From contig NZ_FXZM01000014.1 of the NCBI RefSeq assembly GCF_900169175.1, positions 19,989-83,988 on the forward strand: a DNA stretch of 64,000 nt, given 5' to 3'. Below are positions 36,173 to 46,783 of this stretch, piece by piece. The notes under the pieces were generated by a model. The model made no database searches. It saw only the letters and a program-made list of their open reading frames with translations, and was not told the DNA's origin. Every line of letters begins with the position of its first letter. Within the stretch, counting starts at the first letter, position 1. Source of the stretch: Brevibacterium jeotgali. GTDB lineage: Bacteria > Actinomycetota > Actinomycetes > Actinomycetales > Brevibacteriaceae. Position numbers and translations under genes: made by a program.

Positions 36173-36216
36173 GCTGGTTCAGCACAGGACTCTGAGCGCG
36201 GCACTCTGAGCGCGGC
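36152..36216. repeat. Tandem duplications at the 3' end of the PH-domain gene
   Basis: A 23-bp unit, TGGTTCAGCACAGCGCTCTGAGC-like, occupies 36152-36174 (including the stop codon) and 36175-36197 with two differences; an overlapping 14-bp unit ACTCTGAGCGCGGC is exactly repeated at 36189-36202 and 36203-36216. Confidence 0.85.
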
Positions 36217-36258
36217 TCACGGCAGCCTCGGCGGCGGCCTCCCAGCCACGAGCACGCC

Positions 36259-36903
36259 TCACCAGCCGCGAGCGCGCCACTCCGCGAGGTGTGGGCGCTC
36301 CGCAGCCAGCGTCGTCCCGTCGCCATGACCGGGCAGCACCTGCGTCTCGTCACCGAATCGGCTGAAGATGCGCTCCTCGAGGTCGTCCATGAGGGAGTCG
36401 AAGTCCTCTGCAGACCACGTCTTGCCGGGCCCGCCGGGGAACAGCGAGTCGCCGGAGAGGATCACGTCCCGACCGTCCTCATCCGTGAGCGCGAACGCGA
36501 TGGAGCCGGGGGTATGGCCGCGCAGTCCGATGCAGGCGAAGGACAGACCGCCGATGACCAGGACGTCTTCGTTGGCCACCGTCTCTCCGATGCGAGCACC
36601 GGATTCCTCTGCGATCGCCTCTGCGTCGTCGGCACCCGCGATCGTGCGTTCCGTGAGGGCCTCGGTGGCGCCCTTGAGCGCGCGGACGTGGTCCCAGTGC
36701 CGGTGCGTCGTGAGGATCGCGGCGACCTCTCCCCCGCCGGCGGCTGCGATGAGCTCCTGGATCGCGGGAAGATCATCCGCAGCGTCGACCAGCACGTGGG
36801 AGTCGGAGCCTGCGGCGGTGACGAGGTAGACGTTGTTCTGCATCTCCGAGACGGAGATGGACCGAATGGTGAACCCTGAGAACTCGCGCGTCGAGATGTC
36901 CAT
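36259..36903 (-). CDS. Metallo-beta-lactamase fold hydrolase
   Basis: A 214-residue glyoxalase II-like hydrolase. The binuclear metal motif is THRHWDH (about 66-72); further ligands are His in GLRGHTPGS, Asp in ILSGDSLFPGG and His in VLPGHGDGT. The start ATG 36903 lies 6 nt after TAGGGT, a leaderless layout. Thioester or lactone hydrolysis is typical for the family; the substrate here is unknown. It converges on the PH-domain gene and diverges from the SMR efflux pair. No signal peptide, so it is cytoplasmic. Confidence 0.85.
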   Translation of the reverse strand: MDISTREFSGFTIRSISVSEMQNNVYLVTAAGSDSHVLVDAADDLPAIQELIAAAGGGEVAAILTTHRHWDHVRALKGATEALTERTIAGADDAEAIAEESGARIGETVANEDVLVIGGLSFACIGLRGHTPGSIAFALTDEDGRDVILSGDSLFPGGPGKTWSAEDFDSLMDDLEERIFSRFGDETQVLPGHGDGTTLAAERPHLAEWRARGW

Positions 36904-36909
36904 GCCACC

Positions 36910-36915
36910 ACCCTA
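36910..36915 (-). promoter_or_regulatory. Leaderless promoter of the MBL hydrolase gene
   Basis: TAGGGT (36915 to 36910), 6 nt (GGTGGC), ATG at 36903. Confidence 0.6.
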
Positions 36916-37010
36916 GGTGTTTGCTACCGTCCTGTGCAGGCGGAGCACCCCGCCGGCGGACGAGGGAGCCGTACCCGCACTCGCGACAAGACGGCCGCAG
37001 GAGGCTTCTC

Positions 37011-37346
37011 GTGTCCCTCGTTCTTCCTTCCGCCGTCGCCTGGGCCGTGCTCATAGCCTCCGGCGCCTTCGAGACCATGTGGGCCTACGCGCTCGCGGCC
37101 GACCATCTGAGGATGCGCAGACGCATCGTCCTGTTCCTCGTGGGAACGGTCATCTCCATGGGTGGCCTCTCCATCGCACTCGGCACCATTCCCGTGGGCA
37201 GCGGGTACGCCGTCTGGGTGGGGATCGGCGCCGTCACGACGCTCGCCTTCGCGATCTTCCGCCGCGAGGAGTCACTCAGCTGGGTCCGCGCGCTCTTCGC
37301 GGCGATCCTGCTGAGCGGGGTCGTCGGCCTTCAGGTGGTGAGCTGA
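37011..37346 (+). CDS. SMR family efflux subunit 1
   Basis: A 111-residue small multidrug resistance protein with four transmembrane helices. The essential membrane Glu is in GAFETMWAYAL (helix 1), and GSGYAVWVGIGAV is the helix 3 signature. GTG 37011 is chosen because AGGAGG lies 7 nt upstream; the frame extends earlier into arginine-rich noise. It is one base from the second SMR gene, so the two probably form a paired (heterodimeric) pump. Substrates could be guanidinium-type or quaternary cations; the GAFE/GSGYAVW pattern leaves Gdx and Qac types open. A possible -10 TACCGT lies at 36924-36929. Confidence 0.85.
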   Translation: MSLVLPSAVAWAVLIASGAFETMWAYALAADHLRMRRRIVLFLVGTVISMGGLSIALGTIPVGSGYAVWVGIGAVTTLAFAIFRREESLSWVRALFAAILLSGVVGLQVVS

Positions 37347-37347
37347 C

Positions 37348-37737
37348 ATGCATTGGATCCTGCTCATCCTGTCCGGCTCACTCGAAGCCGTCTGGGCCCA
37401 TGCGCTCGCCGACATCTTCGATCCGGTCCATGCGATCGTCTTCCTGCTGGGTCTCACCGGGTCCGTCTGGGGCCTGCAGCGGGCGATGAAGGTCATCCCC
37501 ATGGGGACCGCCTACGCCATCTGGGTGGGAGTGGGGGCCTCCGTCACCGCGATCTGGTCGGGAATCCAGGGCGAGCCCTTCGGCCCGGCCAAGATCCTCT
37601 TCCTCACGCTGATCATGGTCGGCGTCATCGGCCTGGAGCTGAGCCGGGGCAAGGAGCACGAGGAGAGCGAGGAGGCCGCGGAGAGCGAGAAGAGGGCTCC
37701 GGAAGACACCCCGGGCCCTTCGCGCCCCACGCGGTGA
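37348..37737 (+). CDS. SMR family efflux subunit 2
   Basis: A 129-residue SMR protein, four helices, with the membrane Glu in SGSLEAVWAHAL and the helix 3 motif MGTAYAIWVGVGA. It carries an extra C-terminal tail of about 25 charged residues (KEHEESEEAAESEKRAPEDT) not found in minimal SMR proteins, which would lie in the cytosol or fix topology. It starts one base after the stop of the partner gene, indicating coupled synthesis. Together they resemble paired SMR systems such as YkkCD or EbrAB. Substrate specificity cannot be set from the sequence. Confidence 0.85.
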   Translation: MHWILLILSGSLEAVWAHALADIFDPVHAIVFLLGLTGSVWGLQRAMKVIPMGTAYAIWVGVGASVTAIWSGIQGEPFGPAKILFLTLIMVGVIGLELSRGKEHEESEEAAESEKRAPEDTPGPSRPTR

Positions 37738-37794
37738 CGCCCCCTCACCCCTCGACCGGCCGCCCCGCACCCCAGCCAGCCGACCGAGCCAGAC

Positions 37795-37878
37795 GGGCCC
37801 GGCCGACCACACCGGGCGGGCCCGGCCGACCGCTCCAGACGGACCCCAGCGGACCACACCGAGCGGGCCCGGCCGACC
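37795..37878. repeat. Dispersed GGGCCCGGCCGACC units
   Basis: Exact 14-bp copies at 37795-37808, 37818-37831 and 37865-37878, within a C/G-only stretch after the SMR genes (37738-37905). No U-tract terminator is visible. Confidence 0.75.
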
Positions 37879-37910
37879 GCTCGCGATGAGTCCTGGGCCG
37901 CGGTCCGTGG

Positions 37911-39056
37911 TCAGTGACTCGCGCGGAAGGCGCCTCGCGTGTACTGGTCCGGGTACGGGGCCTCGCGCCAGTCCATGCCGAGGTCGAACGCGGCGCGCTG
38001 CGGCCATGCAGGATCCCGCAGTGCGGCACGACCGATGAAGACGACGTCCGCGTCGCCGGACACCAGGACCTGCTCGGCCTGGTTCGCCTCCGTCAGGAGC
38101 CCCACGGCGCCGGTGGTGGCGCCCGTCGCGGCGATCTCGCCGGCCAGCGGCACCTGGTAGCCCGGGCCCACCGGAATGGTCGCCGGCACGTTGCCGGAGG
38201 ACGACACGTCGATGAGGTCGCAGCCCTCAGCAGTGAGCAGTGCGGACAGCTCTGCGGCCTGTTCGACGTCGAAGCCCTGATCGTCCCAGTCATCCTCGGC
38301 CCATTCCGAGGCGGACAGACGGACGAAGACGGGCATGTCCTCCCCCACTGCTTCACGGACGGCGGCGTATACCTCGCGCACCAGCCGGGTGCGGCCGTCG
38401 AAGTCGCCTCCGTACTCATCGTCGCGGTGGTTCGAGAGCGGGGACAGGAACGAGTGGATGAGGTAGCCGTGGGCCCCGTGGATCTCCACGGCGTCGAAGC
38501 CGGCCGCCACGGCACGGCGGGCACCGGCGGCGAAAGCGGCGACGACCTCGGCGATGTCGTCCTTCGTCATCTCTGCGGGGAGGGCCAGGCCCGGGTACTG
38601 CTCGGCGCTGGGGGCGACCGGCCGCCAGCCGCCGTCGGCCTCCGCGATGACGCCCTTCGGTCCGCCGTAGAAGTTGGGGTGCGTACTCGCCTTGCGGCCG
38701 GCGTGGGCCAGCTGGATCGCGATCGCAGCATCCTGCGAGTGGACGAAGTCGACGACGCGCTGCCACGCCTCGGCCTGCTCGTCGTTCCAGATGCCCGCAT
38801 CGTTCGGGGAGATCCGGCCGTCGGGGACCACTGCGGCGGCCTCAGCGATGAGCAGGCCGAACCCACCCTGCGCGCGAGCACCCAGGTGCACGAGGTGCCA
38901 GTCAGTGGGGACGCCGTCGCCCGCGAAGCACGAGTACTGGCACATCGGGGGCAGCCAGACGCGGTTCTTCACCGTGAGGCTGCGTAGCGTGACGGGTTCG
39001 AAGAGACGGGGCACAGAGCCCGCGGACGGTGCCGGAACGGCAGTCGACTGTGTCAT
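37911..39056 (-). CDS. Old Yellow Enzyme family NADH:flavin oxidoreductase (YqjM/NamA type)
   Basis: A 381-residue FMN-dependent ene-reductase with TIM-barrel fold. The YqjM-type active-site Cys is in LPPMCQYSC (about 35-43); AIQLAHAGRKAS and the substrate His pair region HGAHGYLIHSFLSP, followed by SNHRDDEYGG, are all present. Such enzymes reduce activated C=C bonds with NADPH; physiological substrate is usually unknown. ATG 39056 has GGAG upstream. It stands alone on the minus strand between the SMR genes and the anion transporter. Family assignment is firm. Confidence 0.9.
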   Translation of the reverse strand: MTQSTAVPAPSAGSVPRLFEPVTLRSLTVKNRVWLPPMCQYSCFAGDGVPTDWHLVHLGARAQGGFGLLIAEAAAVVPDGRISPNDAGIWNDEQAEAWQRVVDFVHSQDAAIAIQLAHAGRKASTHPNFYGGPKGVIAEADGGWRPVAPSAEQYPGLALPAEMTKDDIAEVVAAFAAGARRAVAAGFDAVEIHGAHGYLIHSFLSPLSNHRDDEYGGDFDGRTRLVREVYAAVREAVGEDMPVFVRLSASEWAEDDWDDQGFDVEQAAELSALLTAEGCDLIDVSSSGNVPATIPVGPGYQVPLAGEIAATGATTGAVGLLTEANQAEQVLVSGDADVVFIGRAALRDPAWPQRAAFDLGMDWREAPYPDQYTRGAFRASH

Positions 39057-39223
39057 GTGAGGGGAGCTCCAGAGATCGGCAGGTGCGTGACAGGACGCTC
39101 GACGTGCCGCCGTCCGCAGGGAAACGGAGGCAGGAACCCCTGAGCGTCCTTGTCACCGTACCCATCGCCCGAGGCCCGTAGCACGGGGTGACCGTTGGGC
39201 GGACTGCGGCGCATGCGTTCGCG

Positions 39224-40990
39224 TCAGTACACGATCCCGAAGGCCCAGACTGCCAGTGTCATCGCCGCGAGCGTGATGATGACGATCGAGATCAGGTTGA
39301 GCCAGACGCCGCCCTTCACCATCTGCGCGATGGACACGTACCCGGTGCCGAATGCCACGGCGTTGGGCGGCGTGGCGACCGGCAGCATGAACGCGCAGGT
39401 GGCGGCGAGTGCGACCGGCACGGTGAGCAGGAGCGGGTCGGCAGCGATGCCCAACGCGACGCCGCCCACCACCGGGATGAAGGTGGCCGCGGTGGCGGTG
39501 TTCGACGTGATCTCCGTGAGGAAGATGATCGCACCCACGAGCACGGCCACGAGCAGGATGATCGGGACGCCGGCGATGCCCTCGACCGCCCCGCCGATGG
39601 CCTCAGTGAGTCCCGAATCGGTGAACTGACCCGACAGCGCGAGGCCGCCGCCGAACAGCAGCAGGACGCCCCACGGCATATCGACCGCGGTGTCCCAGTC
39701 GAGCAGGCGCACGCCCCGCTGCGCGCCCGCGGGCAGGATGAAGAGGATGAGCCCCACTGTCATCGCGATGCCGGCATCGGAGATGGGAGCGGGGTCGAAG
39801 AGCACGGGGATGAGGATCCATGACAGCGCGGCCAGCGCGAAGATCACCAGCACCATCCACTCGGGACGCGACATCGGGCCGAGCTTCGCGAGCTCGTCGT
39901 CGATGAGTCCGCGCCCGCCCGGGATCCGCTGGACCTCGGGGCGGAAGAGCACCTTCGTGAGGAGGAACCACGCGATGACCATCATCACCACGGCGATCGG
40001 GACACCCACGAGCATCCACTGCCCGAAGCCGATCTCGATGCCGTGGTTGTCGCTCAGGTAGCCCACGAGGAAGATGTTGGGCGGCGTGCCGATGATCGTG
40101 CCCAGCGACCCGATGGACGCGGAGTACGCGATCGCCAGCATGAGCGCGGTCCCGAAGTTCGACTTCAGGACCGCGTCCTTGACGGAGTCGGAGACGCCGT
40201 CCTCGTCGCCGCCGGACGCCGGCGGTGTCGAACCCGAGGCCGTCGACCCCGAGGCCGTCGACCCCGAGGCCTCCGACTGTTCACTGGCGGTCGAGCCCCC
40301 GCCGTCGCCCGCGCCCGAGGCCCCGGCCGCCTTCTCGTCACCCGACGCCGCGAGCGAACTCTGCTCCTCGGAGCGCTCCATCGTCTCGTTGACGAGCAGC
40401 AGCACGGACAGGCCGATGGGGAGCATGAGCACCGCGGTCGCAGTATTCGACACCCACATGGACAGGAAGCCCGTGGAGATCATGAATCCGGCGATCATGA
40501 AGTTCGTGCGGTCGCCCATCACGCGGAGCACGAAGAGGGCGATCCTGCGATGGAGATTCCACTTCTGCATGGAGAGCGCGATGAGGAAACCGCCCATGAA
40601 GAGGAAGATCGTGTCCGAACCGTAGCTGCCGCCCACGTCAGACATGTCCACGCCGTTGAAGACGGGGAACACCACGAGCGGGATGAGCGCAGTCGCGGGG
40701 ATCGGGATCGCCTCAGTCATCCACCAGATGCCCATGAGGGCTGCGGTCGCGGCCGTGACGCGGGCAGCGGACGGCATCGAGTCCGGCAGCAGGCTGAACA
40801 GCAGGACCGCGGCCAGGAGCCCGGCGGCGAATCCGGTCCAGCGGATCGTGGTCGTCTTCTTCTTCAGTCCAGGCTCCCGGAAGCCCGGCGAGATGACGCG
40901 GCCGTCCGTACGGCCCTGCGGCAGCGCGGGAGTACCGGAACTGGCCGCTGTGCGAGACGTCAGACTCTGCTGTCGTTGCTGGTTTCCCAT
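39224..40990 (-). CDS. SLC13/DASS family sodium:anion symporter
   Basis: A 588-residue transporter for dicarboxylates or sulfate. About twelve helices are visible, with the duplicated SNT motifs: WVSNTATAVLMLP in the first half and EITSNTATAATFIPV in the second, which bind sodium and substrate. Between the halves, about residues 205-265 form a cytosolic loop of Ser/Gly/Ala/Glu with SGSTA repeats encoded by a 15-bp tandem DNA repeat (about 40230-40275). The start ATG 40990 has AAGGAGA 6 nt upstream; an earlier ATG (41044) is rejected. Stand-alone gene on the minus strand. Confidence 0.9.
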   Translation of the reverse strand: MGNQQRQQSLTSRTAASSGTPALPQGRTDGRVISPGFREPGLKKKTTTIRWTGFAAGLLAAVLLFSLLPDSMPSAARVTAATAALMGIWWMTEAIPIPATALIPLVVFPVFNGVDMSDVGGSYGSDTIFLFMGGFLIALSMQKWNLHRRIALFVLRVMGDRTNFMIAGFMISTGFLSMWVSNTATAVLMLPIGLSVLLLVNETMERSEEQSSLAASGDEKAAGASGAGDGGGSTASEQSEASGSTASGSTASGSTPPASGGDEDGVSDSVKDAVLKSNFGTALMLAIAYSASIGSLGTIIGTPPNIFLVGYLSDNHGIEIGFGQWMLVGVPIAVVMMVIAWFLLTKVLFRPEVQRIPGGRGLIDDELAKLGPMSRPEWMVLVIFALAALSWILIPVLFDPAPISDAGIAMTVGLILFILPAGAQRGVRLLDWDTAVDMPWGVLLLFGGGLALSGQFTDSGLTEAIGGAVEGIAGVPIILLVAVLVGAIIFLTEITSNTATAATFIPVVGGVALGIAADPLLLTVPVALAATCAFMLPVATPPNAVAFGTGYVSIAQMVKGGVWLNLISIVIITLAAMTLAVWAFGIVY

Positions 40991-41399
40991 CGTGGTCTCC
41001 TTGCGATCACAGTTCTGGTCGGACGAGCGGTCCGACGGGGTCATGCCGGACCGACCGCCCGGCCAGACCGACCGCCCGGCCGGACCGACCAGGCCATCCG
41101 GCCGACTCGGTCATCCGGCCGGTCCGACTCGGTCATCCGGCGCACAGCCTACAACCAGACTTGCCGTCGGTGACGCGCGACTGCACGACGGAGCGGCCGG
41201 CTCGACAATGGGCATTCGCCCTCGACCCTGGGATCAGTCGTCAGGCGCCGGGATCCGCACTTGACCCTGGGATCCGTCGTCGGCCGCTGAGATCCGTCCT
41301 CGACTCTGGGATCCGTCCTCGTTCGCCGGGATCCGTCGTCGGCCCGCCGAGGCACTCGCTCCCCGGAGCCGCTGTTCGGTCACGGCCGCAGCCGGCTCA
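40991..41399. repeat. 409-nt gene-free region built of two degenerate tandem arrays
   Basis: No gene is seen. 41047-41140 holds units such as GACCGACCGCCCGGCC and GACTCGGTCATCCGGCC, each about twice. 41222-41345 holds about six GGGATCCGTCGTCG-like units with alternating 18- and 21-bp spacing (period about 39). Downstream of the hydrolase gene and upstream of the anion transporter (both minus strand), so the promoter of the transporter must lie near its left part. Confidence 0.75.
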
Positions 41400-42173
41400 T
41401 CAATCAGTGGACGCGAAGAAATCGGAGAGGTGATCGGCGACGAGGTCCGGGTGCTCGACCAGCGGCAGGTGCGCGGAGTCCGGCACGACGGCGAAGCGGG
41501 ATCCGTCGACCTGCTCGTGGAGGTCGCGCATCGCCTCCGGCGTGTTCCCAGGATCCTGAGAGCCCGCGAGGAAGAGGACAGGAGTCTCGATCGCACCCAC
41601 CTGGTCGCGGATGTCGTAGCGGGCGAGCGCACCGCAGCAGTCGGTGTAGCCGTCCGGATCCGTCTGCGCGAGCTGTTCGAGCACGATCGGACCGGACGCG
41701 TCGTCCTCATCGAGGAAGCCGGCGGCGAACCAGCGATCCGCCGTGTCCGGGACGAAGGGGCGGAGGCTTCCGGCTGCGCGCACTTCGCTGATCTTCTCCT
41801 CCCAGCGCTCTGCTCCGCCGAAGAATGCCCCGGTGCACAGCGCGACGACGCCGCGCAATCGCTGCGGGGCGCGCAGGGCGAGCGTGAGGGCGATGGCACC
41901 GGAGATCGACACCCCCGCGAAGCCGAAGGTCTTCGCGTCGTACGCGTCCGCGATGGCGACGATCTCATCCGCGAGGTCGTCGATGGTCACGCCCGGCATG
42001 CGCGGACTCTTCCCATGACCGGGGAGGTCGACTGTCACGACGCGGTAGTCGTCCGCCAGCCGATAGGCCACCCCCGCCCACTGCGAGCCGTGCGTGCCGA
42101 GGGACGGTCCGAGGATCAGAAGAGGCGCGGTGGGATCGACGTCGTTGATGAGGGTGTGGGCGAGAGCGGGCAT
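41400..42173 (-). CDS. Alpha/beta hydrolase, 3-oxoadipate enol-lactonase-like
   Basis: A 257-residue alpha/beta hydrolase close to PcaD. Oxyanion region LILGPSLGTHGSQW, nucleophile elbow FAGVSISGAIAL (Ser about 94), acid in FLAGSQDPGN and His in PDSAHLPLVEHP. The elbow reads G-V-S-I-S-G, lacking the usual Gly after the second x. No other pca genes are nearby, so a role in aromatic degradation is only suggested by similarity. ATG 42173 has GGAAGGGA 6 nt upstream, and TAGGGT at 42213-42208 is a likely -10. Confidence 0.8.
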   Translation of the reverse strand: MPALAHTLINDVDPTAPLLILGPSLGTHGSQWAGVAYRLADDYRVVTVDLPGHGKSPRMPGVTIDDLADEIVAIADAYDAKTFGFAGVSISGAIALTLALRAPQRLRGVVALCTGAFFGGAERWEEKISEVRAAGSLRPFVPDTADRWFAAGFLDEDDASGPIVLEQLAQTDPDGYTDCCGALARYDIRDQVGAIETPVLFLAGSQDPGNTPEAMRDLHEQVDGSRFAVVPDSAHLPLVEHPDLVADHLSDFFASTD

Positions 42174-42308
42174 GGGCGGTCCCTTCCAACGGGTATGGGG
42201 CGCTCCCACCCTATCCACGGGCGGCGTCCTGCGGCAGAGGTGCGCGCAGTCGATCCGCTGACCGCCCAGGAGGCAGCGCCGAGGCCGGCTCGGCAGGACC
42301 TGGCGCGT

Positions 42309-42938
42309 TCAGTGCAGACGGCCGCCGGACTCCCGCAGATAGCAGGCGGGGCACAGGGACTCGTACGTCACGTCCAGCCCGTCGATCGCGACCTGGTCAC
42401 CGGCGAAGACGAACCGACCGTCCACCTTCCTGCCGTTGAACATCGCCTTGCTGCCACAGCGGCAGATCGTCTTCAGCTCCTCGAGCGTGTGCGCGGTCTC
42501 CAGCAGACGACCAGAGCCCGGGAACGCTCGTGTGCGGAAGTCCGTGCGGATCCCGTAGGCCATCACCGGGACTCGGCAGTCCACGGCAACACGCATGAGG
42601 CCGTCGACCTGCACCGGGTCGAGGAACTGCGCCTCATCGATGAGGAGGCAGCTGACCGGCAGGCCCGGATCGTCGAGCGTCTCGATGAGCGCCTCGTGGT
42701 CGACGCGCTTCACCGCGTCCTTGAAGAGCTGTTCGACGTCGTCGTTCGGCTCGATGAGGAGATCCGCCCTGCGGGACACCCCCAGGCGGGACACGATGAG
42801 GTCGTCGCCCTTCGAGTCGATGCGCGGTTTCGCCAGCAGCACCCGCTGCCCGCGCTCCTCATAGTTGAACGCCGCCTGCAGCAGTGCAGTCGACTTGCCG
42901 GAGTTCATCGCCCCGTATCGGAAGTACAGCTTCGCCAT
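42309..42938 (-). CDS. tdk: Thymidine kinase (type II)
   Basis: A 209-residue kinase that phosphorylates thymidine for nucleotide salvage. Walker A is YGAMNSGKST (about 8-17), LLIDEAQFL holds the catalytic Glu/Asp region, and the zinc ribbon cysteines are in CRCG (about 160) and CPACYLRESG near the C-terminus. The lasso-loop region around ESLCPACY is typical of the TK1-like family. Length is standard. ATG 42938 follows GCCGGAG. It diverges from icd across 434 nt that hold palindromic element copy A. Confidence 0.93.
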   Translation of the reverse strand: MAKLYFRYGAMNSGKSTALLQAAFNYEERGQRVLLAKPRIDSKGDDLIVSRLGVSRRADLLIEPNDDVEQLFKDAVKRVDHEALIETLDDPGLPVSCLLIDEAQFLDPVQVDGLMRVAVDCRVPVMAYGIRTDFRTRAFPGSGRLLETAHTLEELKTICRCGSKAMFNGRKVDGRFVFAGDQVAIDGLDVTYESLCPACYLRESGGRLH

Positions 42939-43372
42939 CCGGCTCCGGCCCTCGTTTCACCCGTGTCGTCTTTCACCCGTGTCGTCGTCAGTCCAGCAGT
43001 CAGTCGTCCGTCCACCGGCTCCGCCTCCGCATACGTCGACGCACCGCCGACGCACACGACGTCCTCCGCAGTCAGCGCTCACCGCAGACGCCCTCGACGT
43101 CCAGGCGCCGTCCCGTGAGGCCCGGACCGGGACACCGGCATCGTAGCGCTTCACATACCCACCACCTTTCATCACACCGCACAGGAAAGAAGTTGTGCGG
43201 GCTGATGAAAGGTGGTGGACCGCGGAGTGGGTACACCCTGCCCGGCCCGGTGGTCATGACAGGCTCTGGACCCGCTGTGGCGGGCGGCACGTGGACAGTC
43301 GATGCCAGCCCGCAGAGGGACCGATAGACTCGAGACGATCAAACCCCGACCGAATAACGGAGATGCTCTTTC
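42939..43372. other. 434-nt divergent intergenic region between tdk and icd
   Basis: No gene is visible. It holds a direct repeat TTCACCCGTGTCGTC (about 42956-42970 and 42971-42985), palindromic element copy A (43159-43218), and the icd upstream region with GGAGATG before the ATG. TAGACT (43325-43330) is a weak -10 candidate for icd. Confidence 0.5.
43159..43218 (-). repeat. Palindromic element, copy A
   Basis: Arms 43159-43174 and 43203-43218 pair perfectly (16 bp), then a 2x2 internal loop, then CCGCACA (43177-43183) with TGTGCGG (43194-43200). On the minus strand the loop contains ACTTCTTTCC, shared with copies B and C. It lies in a divergent region, so it is not a terminator. Confidence 0.85.
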
Positions 43373-45592
<2,220 letters not shown>

Positions 45593-45630
45593 TCTCACGA
45601 TGGTCGGCGGTCTTCGGTCTGTTCGGGATC

Positions 45631-45658
45631 CTGAGGCCTGAGGCCTGAGGCCTGAGGC
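45631..45658. repeat. CTGAGGC x4 tandem repeat
   Basis: Four exact 7-bp units, 39 nt after the icd stop and just before its terminator. Confidence 0.9.
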
Positions 45659-45680
45659 CCGCAGAGCCTGACGATCGCAG

Positions 45681-45714
45681 AGGCGGGGGTGCACGGATAC
45701 GTGCGCCCCCGCCT
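45681..45714. terminator. Terminator between icd and the ZIP gene
   Basis: AGGCGGGGGTGCAC (45681-45694) pairs with GTGCGCCCCCGCCT (45701-45714) with one G.U wobble, loop GGATAC, followed by TTCGTCATTC. Confidence 0.8.
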
Positions 45715-45844
45715 TCGTCATTCACCCCGTCGTCTCTCATCGAGCCCGGCAGCGGTACGACCTGCCGCCAGTCCGAAGAGCAGACAGACAGCCGCCCGCA
45801 GACAGCACCGTCATCACCTGTGCGGCTACCCCCAGGCCGAGGCC

Positions 45845-46624
45845 TCAGCTCAGGACCAGAAGACTCACCCACATGACGACCGCTCCCGAGGCGATGCCCA
45901 CCACGACCGTGCGCTTCTCCTTCTGTGCGGCCGCTGCGGGCAGAAGCTCCGCAACGCTGATCGTGATCATGACGCCGGCGACGCCTGCGAGCACTGCGGC
46001 GAGGACGACGGGAGTGAGCAGCGGTGCCAGCAGCAGCCACCCGATCACTGCTCCCGCAGGTTCGGCCAGACCGGATCCGAAGCTCGCCCACAGGGCGCGC
46101 TTCCGCGATCCGGTGGCGTGGTGGATCGGCACGGCGACGGCGATGCCCTCCGGCACATTGTGGAGCGCGATCGCCGCGATGACGGGCAGGGCGAGGTACG
46201 GGTCATGCAGGGCCGTGAGGAACGTGGCGAAGCCCTCGGGGAAGTTGTGCGCGGTGATGACGATCGCGGTGAGCACTCCCGTGCGGAGGAGGGCACGCTT
46301 CTGGACCTCGTCGGTGTTTGCAGGCAGCTCTGTGCGACTGCGGAAACGCGCAGCGGCGGAGAAGAGCATGACGACGACCGCACCGACGAGAGCGGCGACC
46401 AGAGCCATCCACGGTGAGACACCGGCGACGCGGAGGTCCGCTGCGGCTTCGGGGATCAGTTCGACGAGGGAGATGCAGACCATCACCCCGGCGGAGAAGC
46501 CCAGTGCGCCGGCGAGGAAGCGCCTCGACATGCCTCCGCCGAACACGGCGATGAGGCCGCCCAACCCGGTTGCCAGACCGGCGATGACACTGAGGGAGAG
46601 CGCTATGAGAGGAGCCACTCCCAA
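45845..46624 (-). CDS. zupT: ZIP family metal transporter (ZupT-like)
   Basis: A 259-residue membrane transporter importing zinc and other divalent metals. Eight hydrophobic segments are visible, with the metal-site helices TAHNFPEGFATF (helix 4) and ALHNVPEGIAVAVP (helix 5), the hallmark of the ZupT/GufA branch. A short cytosolic loop lies at 90-110. The start is TTG 46624 with GAGGAG about 9 nt upstream; GTG six bases in is an alternative. Expression by a Zur-type regulator is plausible, but no clear Zur box is seen in 46625-46783. It converges on icd. Confidence 0.88.
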   Translation of the reverse strand: MGVAPLIALSLSVIAGLATGLGGLIAVFGGGMSRRFLAGALGFSAGVMVCISLVELIPEAAADLRVAGVSPWMALVAALVGAVVVMLFSAAARFRSRTELPANTDEVQKRALLRTGVLTAIVITAHNFPEGFATFLTALHDPYLALPVIAAIALHNVPEGIAVAVPIHHATGSRKRALWASFGSGLAEPAGAVIGWLLLAPLLTPVVLAAVLAGVAGVMITISVAELLPAAAAQKEKRTVVVGIASGAVVMWVSLLVLS

Positions 46625-46737
46625 GGAATATCGCTCCTCAGGGATCGTTCACAAGTCAATCGTTGCGCAGGTGAGCGAATGTCAGGTGAGAGGAGTCAGC
46701 AGCAGACGAGGTGCCGCACTCGTGTGTGGACGACGAA

Positions 46738-46763
46738 GGGCCGCCCGCATATGCGGACGGCCC
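46738..46763 (-). terminator. Near-perfect palindrome after lapA
   Basis: GGGCCGCCCGCAT (46738-46750) and ATGCGGACGGCCC (46751-46763) pair with one mismatch, 20 nt beyond the lapA stop. Confidence 0.6.
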
Positions 46764-46783
46764 GTGACGTGGCGAGCGAGCGG

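Noticed and set aside
36904..37010. Guanidine (ykkC-type) riboswitch before the SMR pair
   Set aside because: SMR genes often follow such riboswitches, but I find neither the conserved ykkC blocks nor two ACGR-loop hairpins in this 107-nt gap.
43159..43218. Palindromic element A as an ordinary terminator
   Set aside because: It lies between divergent starts of tdk and icd, where no transcript from either gene ends.
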